Shown: positions 51,700-63,200, counted from the stretch's first letter. The stretch is DNA of 64,000 bases from Symbiodinium natans (GCA_905221605.1 CAJNDS010002476.1:210037-274036); one strand, 5' to 3'. Notes: generated by a model not told the origin, from the sequence alone. Numbers and translations: made by a program.

Positions 51700-52241
51700 T
51701 CACTTCTTCTTGCCACGGGCCAGGGTCTTGGCAGTGGACTTGGGGGCTTGCTTCACCTTGGCCTTAGGCGCCGCACGTGTCTTCGCAGCCTGTTTCGGGA
51801 CCTTAGCGCCGCGCGATTTTGCCTTTGCCGCCGCTGTCGGAGCTGCATCGTCAGCAGCATCAGCAGCATCAACATGAGGAGCCTGAGGGCCAGCAGCAAC
51901 AGCCTCCTGCTGTTCCGCTCCCTTGCCTTTCTTCAAGCCTTCCAGGACTTCCCGCATGACTGGGGGAATTGCGTCCTTCTTCACGTTCAAGCTATCCGCC
52001 AACTTGTAAGCATCTTGCACCTGCTTAGCGAGGGCTCTGGGGTTTTCGTCCGGGTCCACAGCCAACTGGCCGATGCACAAGGTCAACATCATTGTGGCAG
52101 CCTGCTTCATGAGCTTCTGGAGGTTGGTGATGCTGGGCTGCATACTATTCCACAACTCCATCAAGCCCAATGTTTCCAAGGTTGTCGTGTAGGGCGTGAT
52201 GATGTTCAGCTTGCCATCCAAGTCAAGCATGCCGTCCCAGC
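51700..52241 (-). CDS. Exon with Lys/Ala-rich basic tail
   Basis: Starts at acceptor TTGCCAG (exon from 52,241), in phase with the upstream exon at 52,936-53,077 if that exon has a GA donor (TGG G | GC TGG). It encodes a segment WDGMLDLDGKLNIITPYTTT, a helical stretch, then a tail rich in AAAKAKSRGAKVPKQAAKTR and ending in GKKK before a TAA stop at 51,700. The tail resembles DNA- or RNA-binding basic extensions. Either the gene ends here, making 49.4-50.7 kb a separate gene, or a donor inside the tail (e.g. AAG|GTGAAG) splices onward to the motif IX-X exons. No known domain recognised. Confidence 0.55.
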
Positions 52242-52258
52242 CTGGCAAGCCATCCCTC

Positions 52259-52489
<231 letters not shown>

Positions 52490-52589
52490 NNNNNNNNNNN
52501 NNNNNNNNNNNNNNNNNNNNNNNNNNNNNNNNNNNNNNNNNNNNNNNNNNNNNNNNNNNNNNNNNNNNNNNNNNNNNNNNNNNNNNNNN
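52490..52589. other. Assembly gap (100 N)
   Basis: Exactly 100 N, a conventional unknown-size gap, flanked by the heptamer array and a poly-G run. Exons of the minus-strand gene may be hidden here. Confidence 0.98.
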
Positions 52590-52935
52590 GGGGGGGGGGG
52601 GGGGTGGACCACTCTAACACGCTGTAACGCTCCGCACGCTTTGCATGGCTCACAATGCTCACGCTCTCTCAGCCCTATTTTTAGTTAGGGTGGGGACATT
52701 GACGAAAATAGGTTTGCCACCTATTTTTTTTAGGTGGGCCCTGAGGTGACACCCCCCCCCAAAACCCTATTTCTAGGGGGGGGTATACACAAACCACCGC
52801 ACAAGCGCGATTCACACTCACGACAATTCACACTAGTAGGAAGTAGTAAGTCGTCAGTAAGTAAGCAGTAGTAGGGGGCGCACACGATGACTCGATGAAT
52901 CATGACTCCTGACTCATGATGACTACAAGCCCGTC

Positions 52936-53077
52936 CCCAATCAGAATCTGGTGTCCCGGCCTTCCTCTTGCCGGCAGCACTGCGCACTCCCACCTTGACC
53001 TTCTGGTGACCTTCCTTCTTGTCAAGCACCAGCACTCCGTAAGTGCCTTTTCGGAAGGTCACTTCCGCGTTGAACTC
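52936..53077 (-). CDS. Exon of minus-strand gene, unknown domain
   Basis: Acceptor GTGTTGGCAG, then EFNAEVTFRKGTYGVLVLDK and KVKVGVRSAAGKRKAG, ending DSDW at a probable GA donor (G|GACGGG). Hydrophilic, beta-rich; no family recognised. It is in phase with the exon at 52,241. Confidence 0.55.
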
Positions 53078-53126
53078 CTGCCAACACGTGCAAGGCAAGA
53101 ACTCCAATTCAATTGTCGAATCGTAG

Positions 53127-53345
53127 GGTTTAGAGTTTAGGGTTTAGGGTTTAGGGTTTAGGGGTTAGGGTTTAGGGTTCAGGGTTTAGGGTTTCGCCAC
53201 CCGCACTGCGCGCGCATAGGGTTTAGGGTTTAGGGTTTAGGGTTTAGGGTTTAGGGTTTGGGGTTTAGGGTTTAGGGTTTAGGGTTTAGGGTTTAGGGTT
53301 TAGGGTTTAGGGTTTAGGGTTTAGGGTTTAGGGTTTAGGGTTTTG
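53127..53345 (+). repeat. TTTAGGG array in intron
   Basis: Two blocks (53,127-53,193 and 53,218-53,343) between the exons at 53,077 and 53,396. Unlike in eL14, only the G-strand orientation is present and it abuts the left side of the next exon. Confidence 0.95.
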
Positions 53346-53395
53346 TGGTGGTTGTGGCGGTTGTGGTGGTTGCGGTTGGGGCGGTCCTTGGAAAC

Positions 53396-53550
53396 GCACT
53401 CGCACTTCTCCTCGAACGTCGTCAAGCCAGTGATCTCCCGTTCTTTCAAGAACGTCTCCAATTCAATGAATTCCCCGTGGTCGTAGGTTTCGATAAAGTT
53501 TTCCTCCATCTCAAATTGCTGCAAATCATACTTCGGGAATTTGTATCTCC
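53396..53550 (-). CDS. Acidic exon of minus-strand gene
   Basis: Acceptor TTGCTCAG, open through RYKFPKYDLQQFEMEENFIE and ELETFLKEREITGLTTFEEK to a possible donor GAGTGC|GTTTCC. Rich in Glu. No domain recognised; phase with its neighbours is not settled. Confidence 0.5.
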
Positions 53551-53994
53551 CTGAGCAAGGGAGCGATGAACAGTACACAAGCGTTCAACTTGGCTTGACA
53601 CTTGACGGCTTAGCGGCTTAGGGCCTTTTAATGTTTAGGTTTTTCAGCTAGCGGCTTCTAGAGCTTAGGGCCAGGGTAAGTTTAGGGATTTAGGGGTGGT
53701 CCAAGGTTGAGGGTCCAGGACCGTGCCTTCACTCCGCACACAGTCGCGACGGCCATTGTTGACGACAGTGGTGAGCTCCTTGCAACCATTCACTGTCACT
53801 CTCTAAGTTAGGAAAACCCTACACCCTAAACCCTGACCCTGACCCTGGGACCCTAGGTAGGGTTTAGGGTTTAGGACCGACCTCAGTATCAGCCTAACAG
53901 CCTGTCCCTAAGCCCTTTTTCAAACATCCTGAATCCGAAATTCTAAACCCGGGACCCTAACCCCCCATCCCCTCATCCCCCCCCCCCAAATCAC

Positions 53995-54686
53995 AGCGTC
54001 CTCATTGTTGTGCATGCTGTCCAGCAGCGCACGTTGGGAGATTGCGCCAAAGGAACGGAGGCGAAAGCGCGCGCACTTTGTGCATTCTTGTCCTTCGCAT
54101 ATGGTTCTGTTGCCTTCGCAGGGCCACCGTTGCCGATAATTCACGAAAAAGTTATGTTGTCATTGTATATAATAGAAATGAAATGGATGGACTTTTCAGA
54201 AACCCTGCCCAAAGTATCTTTCGCTTTGCGTTCCCAATGGACCCGCTCCACCCTTTCCGGAAGGAGGTCTTTCTCGATGTCATTCGGTGTTTGATGACAC
54301 GAGAGGCATCGCGTGCCTTCCTTGCATGGCACGAGCTCGAGCGCCATCACGGCGCGGCCAACACAAGAGCGACAAGTCAAAAAGCTTGAAAGCGAGGCTT
54401 ACAGCTTGCACTAAAGCAAAGTTGAGCCAGGCCCGGCGTACAACTTAGATAAAAACTACAACATACAGACAACTACAACTGGCTGCCAGCAAAACTTGCA
54501 CGACTTTCTGAACTGCCCCAGGTCCTTGAAAGGCTTCTCAACTTTGGTTGGCTGCATCAATCGGTTTAGCCCGCGAGCAGCGACATATTCTGTCAGCTCG
54601 AAGACACTTGTCTGGGCATCCTGAGAAATTGCGGGAGGGGCCGAGGTCCAGTGCAGGTTTCGTTGTTGTTTCGGTGGCCCTTTCAG
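53995..54686 (-). CDS. Three Cys-rich exons of minus-strand gene
   Basis: 54,686-~54,480 reads FELTEYVAARGLNRLMQPTK and ends in CKFCW. ~54,384-54,194 reads TCRSCVGRAVMALELVPCKE, CLSCHQTPNDIEKDLLPERV and ERVHWERKAKDTLGRVSEK. ~54,130-53,995 reads RTICEGQECTKCARFRLRSF and ALLDSMHNNEDA. Three CxxC pairs (CKFC, CRSC, CLSC) plus CTKC suggest zinc-binding modules, built by splicing CKFC to CRSC. Boundaries are approximate. No named family; the segment may be part of the methyltransferase-like protein between motifs VIII and IX or a separate protein. Confidence 0.5.
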
Positions 54687-54814
54687 CTGCTTCTCACACG
54701 GTGGGTGGGGGGGTGGGGGGGGGGGGTGCTCACAAGGAGCAACAAAAAACACGCCCCAAACATGGGTTTGCTCAAAAAGGCAGAGCCCAAAGTATGCCCC
54801 CCAACCCAACCACC

Positions 54815-55330
54815 CCCCCCCACCACCCACCCCCCCCCACCCCCCCCCCACCCCACCCACCCCCCCACCCCCCACCCCCCCCCCCCCCCCCCCCCCCCCC
54901 CACCCCAACCCCCACCCCCGGCCCCGCACCCCCCCACCCCCACCCCCACTCCCTCACCCTGCTCCACTTCCACAAACCCCTACTGCTCAGCAGCCCACCC
55001 ACCCCCCCCCCACCGCTTCTCAGGGTGTGGGTTGTGTGGGGGGGGGGGGGTGGACCTCCTCCACCCCCCACGGTGAGGGGGGGGTGTGGGGAGGGGTGGG
55101 CGGGGGGAGGGGCAGGTGGGGGAGAACCACTCGGGAACCACTCGGGAACCACTCAAAACCACTCGGGCTGGGAGTAAAATTAAGACTCGTATGGAAATGG
55201 GGGGGGTCTTATTTTTACTCCCAGCCCGAGTGGCCGAGTGGTTCTCGAGTGGTTCCCCCCCACCCCCCCCCCCCCCCACCCCACCCACACCCCAACCCCC
55301 CACCCCCCCCCCCCCCACACCGCTTCCCCA
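54815..55330. repeat. Poly-C/poly-G tracts and a foldback element
   Basis: C/A tracts at 54,806-54,935 and 55,256-55,320 and G tracts near 55,038-55,120. Between them, 55,122-55,257 is a foldback. Repeats of GAACCACTCGG and CTGGGAGTAAAAT on the left are matched in reverse by ATTTTTACTCCCAGCCCGAG and GAGTGGTTC on the right. Pro-rich and Gly-rich frames here are artefacts. Confidence 0.8.
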
Positions 55331-55474
55331 CCCCGACCAGAACTTTCGGCCTACCCCCACCCAGCCTTCACCACGCCCAAGCTGAGTTTTACCCCCATTC
55401 CCACGCGCCTTCTGCCATAGGCCAAGTTTCGCCCTCTCCACTCCTCCACTCCGTGGCGCCAAAAAAACAATGAT

Positions 55475-55665
55475 GCGCGCGCGCGCGCGCGCGCGCGCGG
55501 CATCATGGTTTTTTTCATTGTTTATTTAGGGCTTAGGGTTTAGGGTTTAGGGTTTAGGGTTTTGGGGTTAGGGTTAGGGTTTAGGGTTTAGGGTTTTAGG
55601 GTTTAGGGTTTAGGGTTTAGGGTTTAGGGTTTAGGGTTTAGGGGGCTTGGGGCATTTAGGGCTTA
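55475..55665. repeat. (GC)n then TTTAGGG array
   Basis: A 25-bp GC dinucleotide run at 55,475-55,499 followed by TTTAGGG units (55,530-55,645), in the intron or intergenic space after the motif VIII exons. Confidence 0.9.
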
Positions 55666-55718
55666 GGGTTGTTTAGGGCTTAGGGCTGTTTAGGTCTAGT
55701 CCTTGCCCAAACCTTAAA

Positions 55719-56433
55719 CTACTTGAACTTCCAGACAACTGCAGCAGCTGGCACTCGCATGGCGTCTGGAAAGACTGCTGTCACCAAGTGCGATATCATG
55801 TCCTTGTAGTCGCCAGATTGTGAGCAATTGGAGCTTTAACTTAACAAGCAACATCAGTGAGAAGTGAGAAGTGAGAGCTGGGCACCTTACAAGATCACCC
55901 TCGCCCTTCGGCTGCGCTTGGTCCACATCATCCACCCGCAGCATGACAAAGTACAAGCGACCTCTTTGTTGAGGCACCCCATACTCGCAACTCCTTGACT
56001 GAACTAAAGTTCGCCACAAGTGCACTCACGAAGAACGGTCGAGATCAAGTCAAGGCCGAGTGTCGGTTCCCAACATTTGGGGCGAGAGGCTTCACGTGGA
56101 AGACCCGGACCACATAGTCCTGCAGGGGAAGGAGCCAAGGGGCGGGGTGCAGAACTTAACTACGTAAGTATTACTATAGACTATAGACTATTACAATTAA
56201 ATTATTACTATTATTTATTACTACTTACTAATCATCCCAAAACCACACTAATTACTAATTACTAATTACATGATTATAGCCTCGCAGTGTAAGATTTTAG
56301 GCTTTAAGTTTTAAGGTTGCAAAGTTCTTACAATCCGTCGCAGCGGGCACTGCAGCCCAGGCGCCGGTATAGTGGAGAGCCCAACACTCTCGCCGTTAGC
56401 AAGCTTCCCGTGAAGTATATAATCGAGAGGCGT
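55719..56433 (-). CDS. C5 DNA methyltransferase motif VIII exons
   Basis: Four exons, all phase 0, in sense order: 56,433-56,332 (34 codons, TPLDYILHGKLANGESVG; GT donor GTAAGA), 56,119-56,096 (8 codons, DYVVRVFH; donor GTGAAG), 55,998-55,891 (36 codons, SRSCEYGVPQQRGRLYFVML; donor GTAAGG), 55,802-55,719 (DMISHLVTAVFPDAMRVPAA ..., TAG). YGVPQQRGRLYF is the conserved (dy)GVPQxRxR segment, motif VIII, of cytosine-5 DNA methyltransferases. It should be followed by the target-recognition region and motifs IX-X, which are found further along the same strand at 50.1-49.7 kb. Motif I (FxGxG), IV (PC) and VI (ENV) should precede it but are not seen in the upstream exons, so the catalytic lobe is missing, hidden or displaced. 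Confidence 0.72.
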
Positions 56434-56683
56434 CTGGCAGAAACAAGCGGAGCAACAACAAACTGAAGTCAAGGCGCAGTTCGTTCTGTTGCACCGCGCA
56501 AGAGACTCAGACTAAGTAAGTCGGTCGATGATAAACTGACACCACCTTTTGATCCCTCTGGCACATCCCGCCCTTCTTCCCACTATCAAATTGTCACGCA
56601 GTGAGCTCGTCTCACCGTCTCATCGCATCATCTGTACACTGCAAGTCCAGCGGGGCAAGCTGAAGTTACGGCTGGACCACAAC

Positions 56684-57475
56684 CATACTCTGCAACACCG
56701 TAATGGCACCTCTAACCTCGTCCTGAGCTATGTCGGAGTCTCGGTGCTCACGGAGAAACTTAAGCGAATTCTGGATTGCTCGCGCAGGTATGAGCGCACA
56801 ACAACCTGGATGTATGTAGCGAGACATCTTCCCTGACTCAGAAAACTGGTAGTCAAACCTGATCGACTGCTTCGGAATTGATGCTTGGCATAAGTAGCAC
56901 TTGGAGCCTTGTCCACGTTGAGGCGCGCGGTCCAGGCCACAAAGTCCGATCTGTCGCCGCGGAGGTTGGCGGGCTTTGGGAGCGCTGACAGCGACTTGAG
57001 CGGCGGCTGGCGGCGCCTCAGCCACTTCCTCCTCCACAGGTTCCATCGGTGAAAGAAGCTGTTGCTCAGCAGCCCGGAACTCTGCTTCTGCCTGTGGGCG
57101 CAGCAGGACTTCCTCCTCCAGCGCTGGTCTCACAGGGCCTTCATGGTCATGGTCCTGGTCACGGTTGAAGCCATCGCCAGCCCTTGGGTCGACCTCCCAC
57201 GAACTGCGGGCGGGTTCAAACGTGGAACCCACCCCGGACTCTGCAGCGGCCTCCTCCTGCGCACGCTGAAGCTTTTGTACCTTCTTGTCATTCTTGTCAA
57301 CACCAAAGACCTTGGCCCACAACAGCTCTACCTTGGCCTTGGCAATCGGTTGCTTCCTTGTTTTTTTTGCACGTTTCTCGTTCTCGTAGTCAATGTCCAT
57401 CGCGTCCGAATCCTGTTGTCTCGTTCGTTTGCCAGTCAAGCGCAGCAAAGACAATCCGAAGGGAAGCTGAGGGGC
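56684..57475 (-). CDS. Exon with PARP-type zinc-finger-like segment
   Basis: 264 codons in phase 0, from a GC-AG junction (CAG|GCCCC ... GAG|GCCCC, 57,677 to 57,475) to a probable donor ATG|GTTGTG. The N-terminal part is charged and low complexity, with a basic run KRAKKTRKQPIAKAKVELLW, then acidic Glu/Ala/Pro linkers. Near the end, SKCYLCQASIPKQSIRFDYQ ... YIHPGCC has the CxxC ... HxxC spacing and the IPK-S-R context of PARP-type DNA-nick-sensing fingers. This suggests a nuclear DNA-binding protein. The assignment is by pattern only. Confidence 0.65.
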
Positions 57476-57676
57476 CTCGTTGAGAAACATTAGGGAATTA
57501 GGGTCCCAATTAGGGTTTAGGGCAATTTAGGGCTTAGGGTATTTTGGGTTTAGGTTTGGGTGTCAATTAACCCTGAACCCTGAAAAGAAAGTAAGATAAA
57601 TAAACAAGCCTTGGACACGAACATTTTCCAGCAAACTTGTCTTATGAACTGACTGTCTATGAATTTACGACGGGGC

Positions 57677-58157
57677 CTGGGGCTCTGGCGCAGCCTTCTG
57701 AGCAACATCCGCTTTGAACGAAGGTCCCAGCACATCCTTCGCGTCAGGGGCGGAGACCGCCAGGAAATGATTTCCGTTCTCCTGGGAGGCAGCGGCCGGC
57801 AACTGTTTCCAAACAGACACAGCAATGTCCTCGGACCGATCTCCGCGTTGGGCATGCAGAGTACTAAAGATTTGGTGGGATGTAGATATCCGCGCGCGCT
57901 TCTCGTCGTTGAAGCAACGCACCGTTTCTAAGCAAAGAACGTTGCTTGTCTCGTCCTCTGAGCTGGGCATGAAGTGCACCAAGACATGCATGATGATCGG
58001 TCGCATCTTCTGCATAGAACCAACGCAGAACCACTTTGCCTCCTGTGCAGACTGACAGCCTCCGTCCGGGTACGCCAAGCGGATGAACACGCCTGGCTGA
58101 TCCAGCTTGTGTTGCTTCAGCACATGGTGAAACTGCTCCACATACAGGTCGGCCTCG
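57677..58157 (-). CDS. Exon of minus-strand gene, unknown domain
   Basis: In phase with both neighbours: the upstream exon ends with AG and this one starts with C, giving a Ser (DQAG-S-EADLYVEQF). Contains FHHVLKQHKLDQPGVFIRLA and MRPIIMHVLVHFMP. The right end uses a GC donor with a GCCCC direct repeat at both splice sites. The intron on its 3' side contains short TTAGGG-type runs. No family recognised. Confidence 0.62.
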
Positions 58158-58372
58158 CTGTGAACGTCAGAAATTTAAGCAAAAATAACTAACTAAATTC
58201 TTAGGGTTCGGGGTTGCGGGTAAAAGGTTTAGGGTTTGGCCCTCGCCCTCCCCCACTCCCCCCTCCCCCTCCCCCCCCCTCCCTCCCCTCCCCCTCCTCC
58301 CCTTCCCCCTCTCCAAGGCCCTAAACCCTCCAAAACAAACCAACCAACTGAACTCTAAACTAACTTACACAC

Positions 58373-59445
58373 CTACCTGCCTGGTCACAGTTGGGCGTCT
58401 TGCGGCAGCATAAACCACCGTGCATCTCGCGACACGTGCGGCTGAGGGTGGGCAGCCGTTCTGGATTCTGAACGATCTTGCTGTCGAACCCGTACACAGC
58501 TTCAGCAGCCTGCTTACGGTAGCTGGCGGAAGCGGGGTGACCATCGTCCTCCTCACCAATCACATGATGAGCAGCGAGAGCTGTGTTGCTGTCATGGACG
58601 CGCAGCCCCTCCTTCCAGGCTGGGTGCTGCACAAGAGCCACAAGAGACTTGTCGAGCTGCACATGCCCCAGCCGTCGTTTCTGGCCCTGAGATAAGCTTG
58701 GCGTGTCAACGTTTGAACCAAGCACGTTGTTTGCAAGCGCATTCCTGTCATCTGCCATTTGCACTGCCTTATCCTGAAGCTGCTGCCTTTGCACTGGGTC
58801 TCTCATCATTGCATGATAAGAGTCTGACAGACCTTGCGAATCGTCTCTCAACTTCTGACCCTTCTTGAAGGTCAAAAAGGCATGCCACGTGTTTGGGGCT
58901 GCCTGTGTGCGCTTGGTCTTCTGGAGTTTCAGAACATGCTGCCGCACAAAGGCGCGCTGACGTCGCACCGACGCTCCCTCTTTTGGCACGTATGCTCTCA
59001 AGGACGTGTTGCTTGCCTTTGATCGGGAAACCACCCTGGTGCCCATGAGCTTGCGTGCCCGAGACAAACCATTGGGCCCAAACACCTCCTGCTCAATCAA
59101 ACCCTTCAGGCGTGCGTGAGCAAGTCGAGCGGACAAGATGTATGTCTCACGCTGGACCGTGCGAGGACGGGGCCCAGGATTGTGCGAAGTGTTCTGCGCC
59201 ACCTGGACATGCGCATGCATCTTCTCGACTGCCTGAGAGGAACAACTGGCACTCATGGCAGTGTCACGCAACGCTGCCTGGATAGCGCGAGCAGCCCCTT
59301 CGTCTTCGCCTTGCGAAAGGAAAAAATCCAAGATAACTCCTGTGAAAGGAGGATGCACGCAGTTGAGGCAATGCTCTTTCTCTTGCAGAAGCTGTTTCAG
59401 GTATACCGCCGCCTGTTCCGGGGTGGTTTGCACAATGCCGAATAC
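58373..59445 (-). CDS. Large exon of minus-strand gene, unknown domain
   Basis: 1,073 nt open, acceptor GGGTACTTAG, donor GGTAG|GTGTGT. Joined to the upstream exon it reads KPYE-VFGIVQTTPEQAAVYL in frame. It includes a helical N-terminal part, a basic middle (RQRAFVRQHVLKLQKTKRTQ) and a Cys-rich end (CREMHGGLCCRKTPNCDQAG). No known domain; resembles uncharacterised, repeat-associated dinoflagellate proteins only in general character. Confidence 0.62.
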
Positions 59446-59601
59446 CTAAGTACCCAAAGAGCTCAACTCAAACAACTAACTGATTCTTATAACTCATAAC
59501 ATAACTACTAACTACTAACCTCATAACACCCATGGCCCTTGACTCATAACAGAACCAAATAGACAATTGAAATACGTTTACCAACGCCAACGCCCAGTCA
59601 C

Positions 59602-60006
59602 TTCGTAGGGCTTCCGCTCGCGTGCGAATACCAAGCGTCGCCAAGAGTCTGCCATGGAGAGAAGTAGCAATTCGGCGGTAGATGCAAATGTGGCCTGACA
59701 ACGGGCAGAGTCCCATGGCTTCCAGCACGTAGCATCCTGTGGAGCACACAACAGATCCGTGAACTTCTGCACGACCCTCATGCCCGCCCTGCCGGTCCAC
59801 GCATCAATGGTGGCGTTGAGCACCGTTTCCGAATCAAGATCCTCGCAGGCACTCCCTTTCAGAGTGATGCCTAGCTCTTTTGCCTCCCATCGTTGTCGAA
59901 CAGTGTCTGCAAAAGACAATTCATCCATGTAGTCTCGCAGGGGTAGGCTCAAGAGAAGACCCTGATGAAGTTTCTCCTGCAGCAGCGGGTCACTAAGTTC
60001 GACAAA
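59602..60006 (-). CDS. Exon of minus-strand gene, unknown domain
   Basis: 405 nt, phase 0 at both ends. Acceptor GTTCGTAG, donor GAA|GTGACT. Contains LPLRDYMDELSFADTVRQRW, LNATIDAWTGRAGMRVVQKF and LLLLSMADSWRRLVF. Probably near the N terminus of the protein. Not recognised. Confidence 0.62.
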
Positions 60007-60067
60007 CTACGAACGACGACGACTACTGACTACACTACTAACGACTACTACACTTACTAAACTGAAC

Positions 60068-60240
60068 AAGTCTCTCGGCCCGAGCGCTTTTGTCGTGAGT
60101 CTGGGTGGGGTAGCTGTAGCTTGCCGTAGAGCGCATGGTTTTCAGCTGCTGTATTTCACGGCGACATTTCCCCTTTGCTGCATTTCCTTTTACATTGCCG
60201 ATTTTCATGCTTGGATTTCTCTTCTGGATTTTCATGTCGA
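60068..60240 (-). CDS. Candidate upstream exon, antisense to LINE ORF start
   Basis: The minus strand is open with basic sequence KGKCRREIQQLKTMRSTASY and THDKSARAERL, ending at a possible donor CTT|GTTCAG. It overlaps the first part of the plus-strand LINE frame (open from 60,120), so one of the two readings is non-coding here. The biased basic composition favours the minus strand. Confidence 0.4.
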
Positions 60241-63200
60241 GCACTCTCCATGGCAATTTTGGCATGCAGACACGTATGGCGGGCACGACAAACAGCAGAT
60301 TTCATGATCCGGCCGCCGCGGTCCCAAATCCGCGGGCTGCACATGTGAGGCCTAACATGGGCATTTCAACTGGCAGCAGAGACGAGGGTTTGGAGTCTGT
60401 GCACGGGGCTCTTGGGAGCGACAGGACAGCGATGGTAAGAGTCGATTCTGCAGTCGCGAAACATTGTGCATCAGGCCTTAATCGTTTCACTTTGTCCTTT
60501 GCGAGAAAACGCTCCTACAAACGTGCCTTAAACAGGGCAGAAGCGAATGGCAGTGCTTGGTACAGGGGTCAATGGCTCAGCTTAGCAACTCTGCGCAAAT
60601 CCTATGTGACAAACGCAGACACAAAGACCGACGTGCAGCACATACCGGCAGCAAGCAGGTCACATTGCAAAAGTGGATCCGGATTTTCATTGCGAGCTTT
60701 TTCTTGGAACTGTGGCGGGCTCAGCACCCTCAAAGACGAGCTGCACACTTGGCTTCAGGAACATGGCAAAGACTACAGCGTTGTGCTTTTGCAAGAGACT
60801 TGGTATAGAACGGACATGGATTTTCTTGACAGGGGCTGGATATGTATCAACTCGGGCATCGGTGAGGGAGCAGCCAGGGCGCACGCAGGAGTCATGATTT
60901 TGCTTCGTAAGGACGTCTTTGATCAGTCGCATGTACGTTTTAACAGCGTGGTTCCAGGAAGAGTGCTTCACGTGCAGGCGCTGTGCAAAGGAGGCTGGGT
61001 CAACGTGGTCAACATTTACCAGCACAGTTGGGGCTTCGCGACCGATGAGGCAACGTTGCTGACCAAGCGGGCGGCGATCTGGGACAAGGTCCGGGACACC
61101 CTTGGTCAGATTCCCAAAGGCCACTTTCTCATTGCCGGGGGTGACCTGAACACGGCAACGGTTGCTTCACTTCCATGGTTAGGTCGGGGCATGCTGCAGA
61201 AGGATCAGGCCTCGCCGGACTCAGATTGCTTGGAGCAGCTAGTGCAGGACTTCTGTTTACGGGCGGTGAACACGTTCGGGAGGCCGACGGCTTTCACTTA
61301 CGTGCATGAGGGGTTCAAGGTGCCACGCAAATCGTTTGTGGATTTTGTGCTGTTTCGCAAGTGCCAGTCCGGCTCATCATCTGCGAAAATGCTCTCCAAC
61401 TTTGAGGTCGGTAGGTGGCGAGATGGAGGGAGACATTTGCCAGTTCTTGTCACGGCCAAGCTCAAGCCTTATCTCTTCCAAGTGAGCAAAGCACCTCGAG
61501 AGTGGCCGCTTTGGAAGTGCAAGCTCCTACAGCAGGCGGTGAAACAACAACCGGCTCTGGTGGCACAATTCCAAGCGAAGGTTCAGGAACAGCTCGAGGC
61601 CGAAATTGAGTACAACCCGCAGCAGTTCAATCAGCTCTTGTTGCAGGTGGGCAGGCAGGTATTCGACATCCAACGGCCGCAGGCACAGTCGCCACCTTGG
61701 GCTGCTGAAGAACACACGTCACTGATCAAGAGGATGTGGTCGCATTATCGGCTGATGAAACGAAGGCGGTGCCTGCCTGGTACCAGAGCAGTCCTGCTGG
61801 CATGGCGCCACCAGGTGGCTTTTCTCAGACTGCACAAGCTCGTTCAGAAGCACAGCCGGCAGTTGCGTCGTAGCCACTTTGATCAGATTCTTGCTGCTGC
61901 AGAGCGATGTGACAAGGTGGACGGGTCTTCAGCCACCTTTACCTTGATCAAGAAGTGGGCGCCCAAGCAAGCAAAGAAGCGCACGCAACTTCGGGCAACC
62001 ACAGGCCGGCTGCTTTGTCCGGCCGAGGAGGTCAAGGAACTGGCCACTTTCTGGAAGGGCATCTGCGCGGGCGAGGATGGCAAAGCGCCGCCCAGCTCAC
62101 AGCCGAAACACACATATCATGTGGCGAGAGAGGAGCTAGAACGTGCTCTTCGATCCTTAAAGGGGAACAAGGCGGCACCGGCGCATTGTGCGCCACATGT
62201 GATGTGGCAGCTTGCTGCCGAACCCATTGCCGCGTTCTTGGAAGACCAGGTGCTGGCAACATGGCATCATGAGGCTGCGGTGGTGTTCGAGGATTGGTCG
62301 GCTTCCTGGCTCACGTTCTTGAACAAGCCCAATAAACCTGGCAATAAACCCGGTGACCTCAGGCCGATTTCGCTACTCGAACCAGCCGGGAAGGCGATGA
62401 GTGGTATAATCAAACAACACCTTATGCCCTACCTCCAACCGTGCATCGAGGCAAGACACCTCTATGGATACCTGCCCAACCGATCGCCTCAACAGGCCTT
62501 GAGCATAGTTTTCCAGCACTGTGCCGATGCGCGCGACCGGGCCAAAGCCCAGGGCCGAGATCTATACGCAATTCGTCGAGGGCATCAGCGGGGAGGATGT
62601 GCAGGAGGATTGCAGGTGAGCATCGATTTTACACAAGCCTTCGATAGAGTGGATCGAGGTTTGCTTAATTCGGCTCTGTTGTTGATGAAAGTTCCCAGTG
62701 ACCTCCGTTGCTTGATCATGCAATGGGTCGAGACAACCACTTTTCATGTTGTGCAAGATGATGCTGAGGCCGAGTTTTCCTCCTGCCGGGGGATAAGACA
62801 AGGCTGTAAATTATCACCAGCACTGTGGGTGTGCGTGTCAGTGTACTTGCTGCAACTCATCGAGCAGGAAATGGGGCAGAACTGGTGCAACGAGCATCTG
62901 GTGGGATTCGCAGATGATACTCACTTAAGGTGGGACATCCTTAATGCGCCACAACTCCACCAGGCTTTGGACCAAGCGCATCGAGTACTTCAAATCCTCG
63001 AGAAGGCGGGCCTCAAGCTCTCTCGGGAAAAGACCGTGTGCCTTTTACGCCTAGAAGGTGTGCAAGCGGCCAACAACAAACGAAAAATCATTGAGAAGAC
63101 CAAGGACGGCCGGCGCCTCAAGCTGGGAATCGATTACGTTTTGCCGCTTAAGCAAGAGCATGTGTACCTTGGAGCTTGCATTACGTACTGGGACTTTGAG

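Noticed and set aside
54456-55473. Several Pro/His and Gly/Trp-rich open frames of 60-209 codons
   Set aside because: Caused by C and G homopolymer tracts; only the C-terminal part of one minus frame (54,480-54,686) looks like a real exon.
60557-60897. Short plus-strand frames inside 60.5-60.9 kb
   Set aside because: They are out-of-frame shadows of the long LINE frame, which carries all endonuclease and reverse transcriptase motifs.
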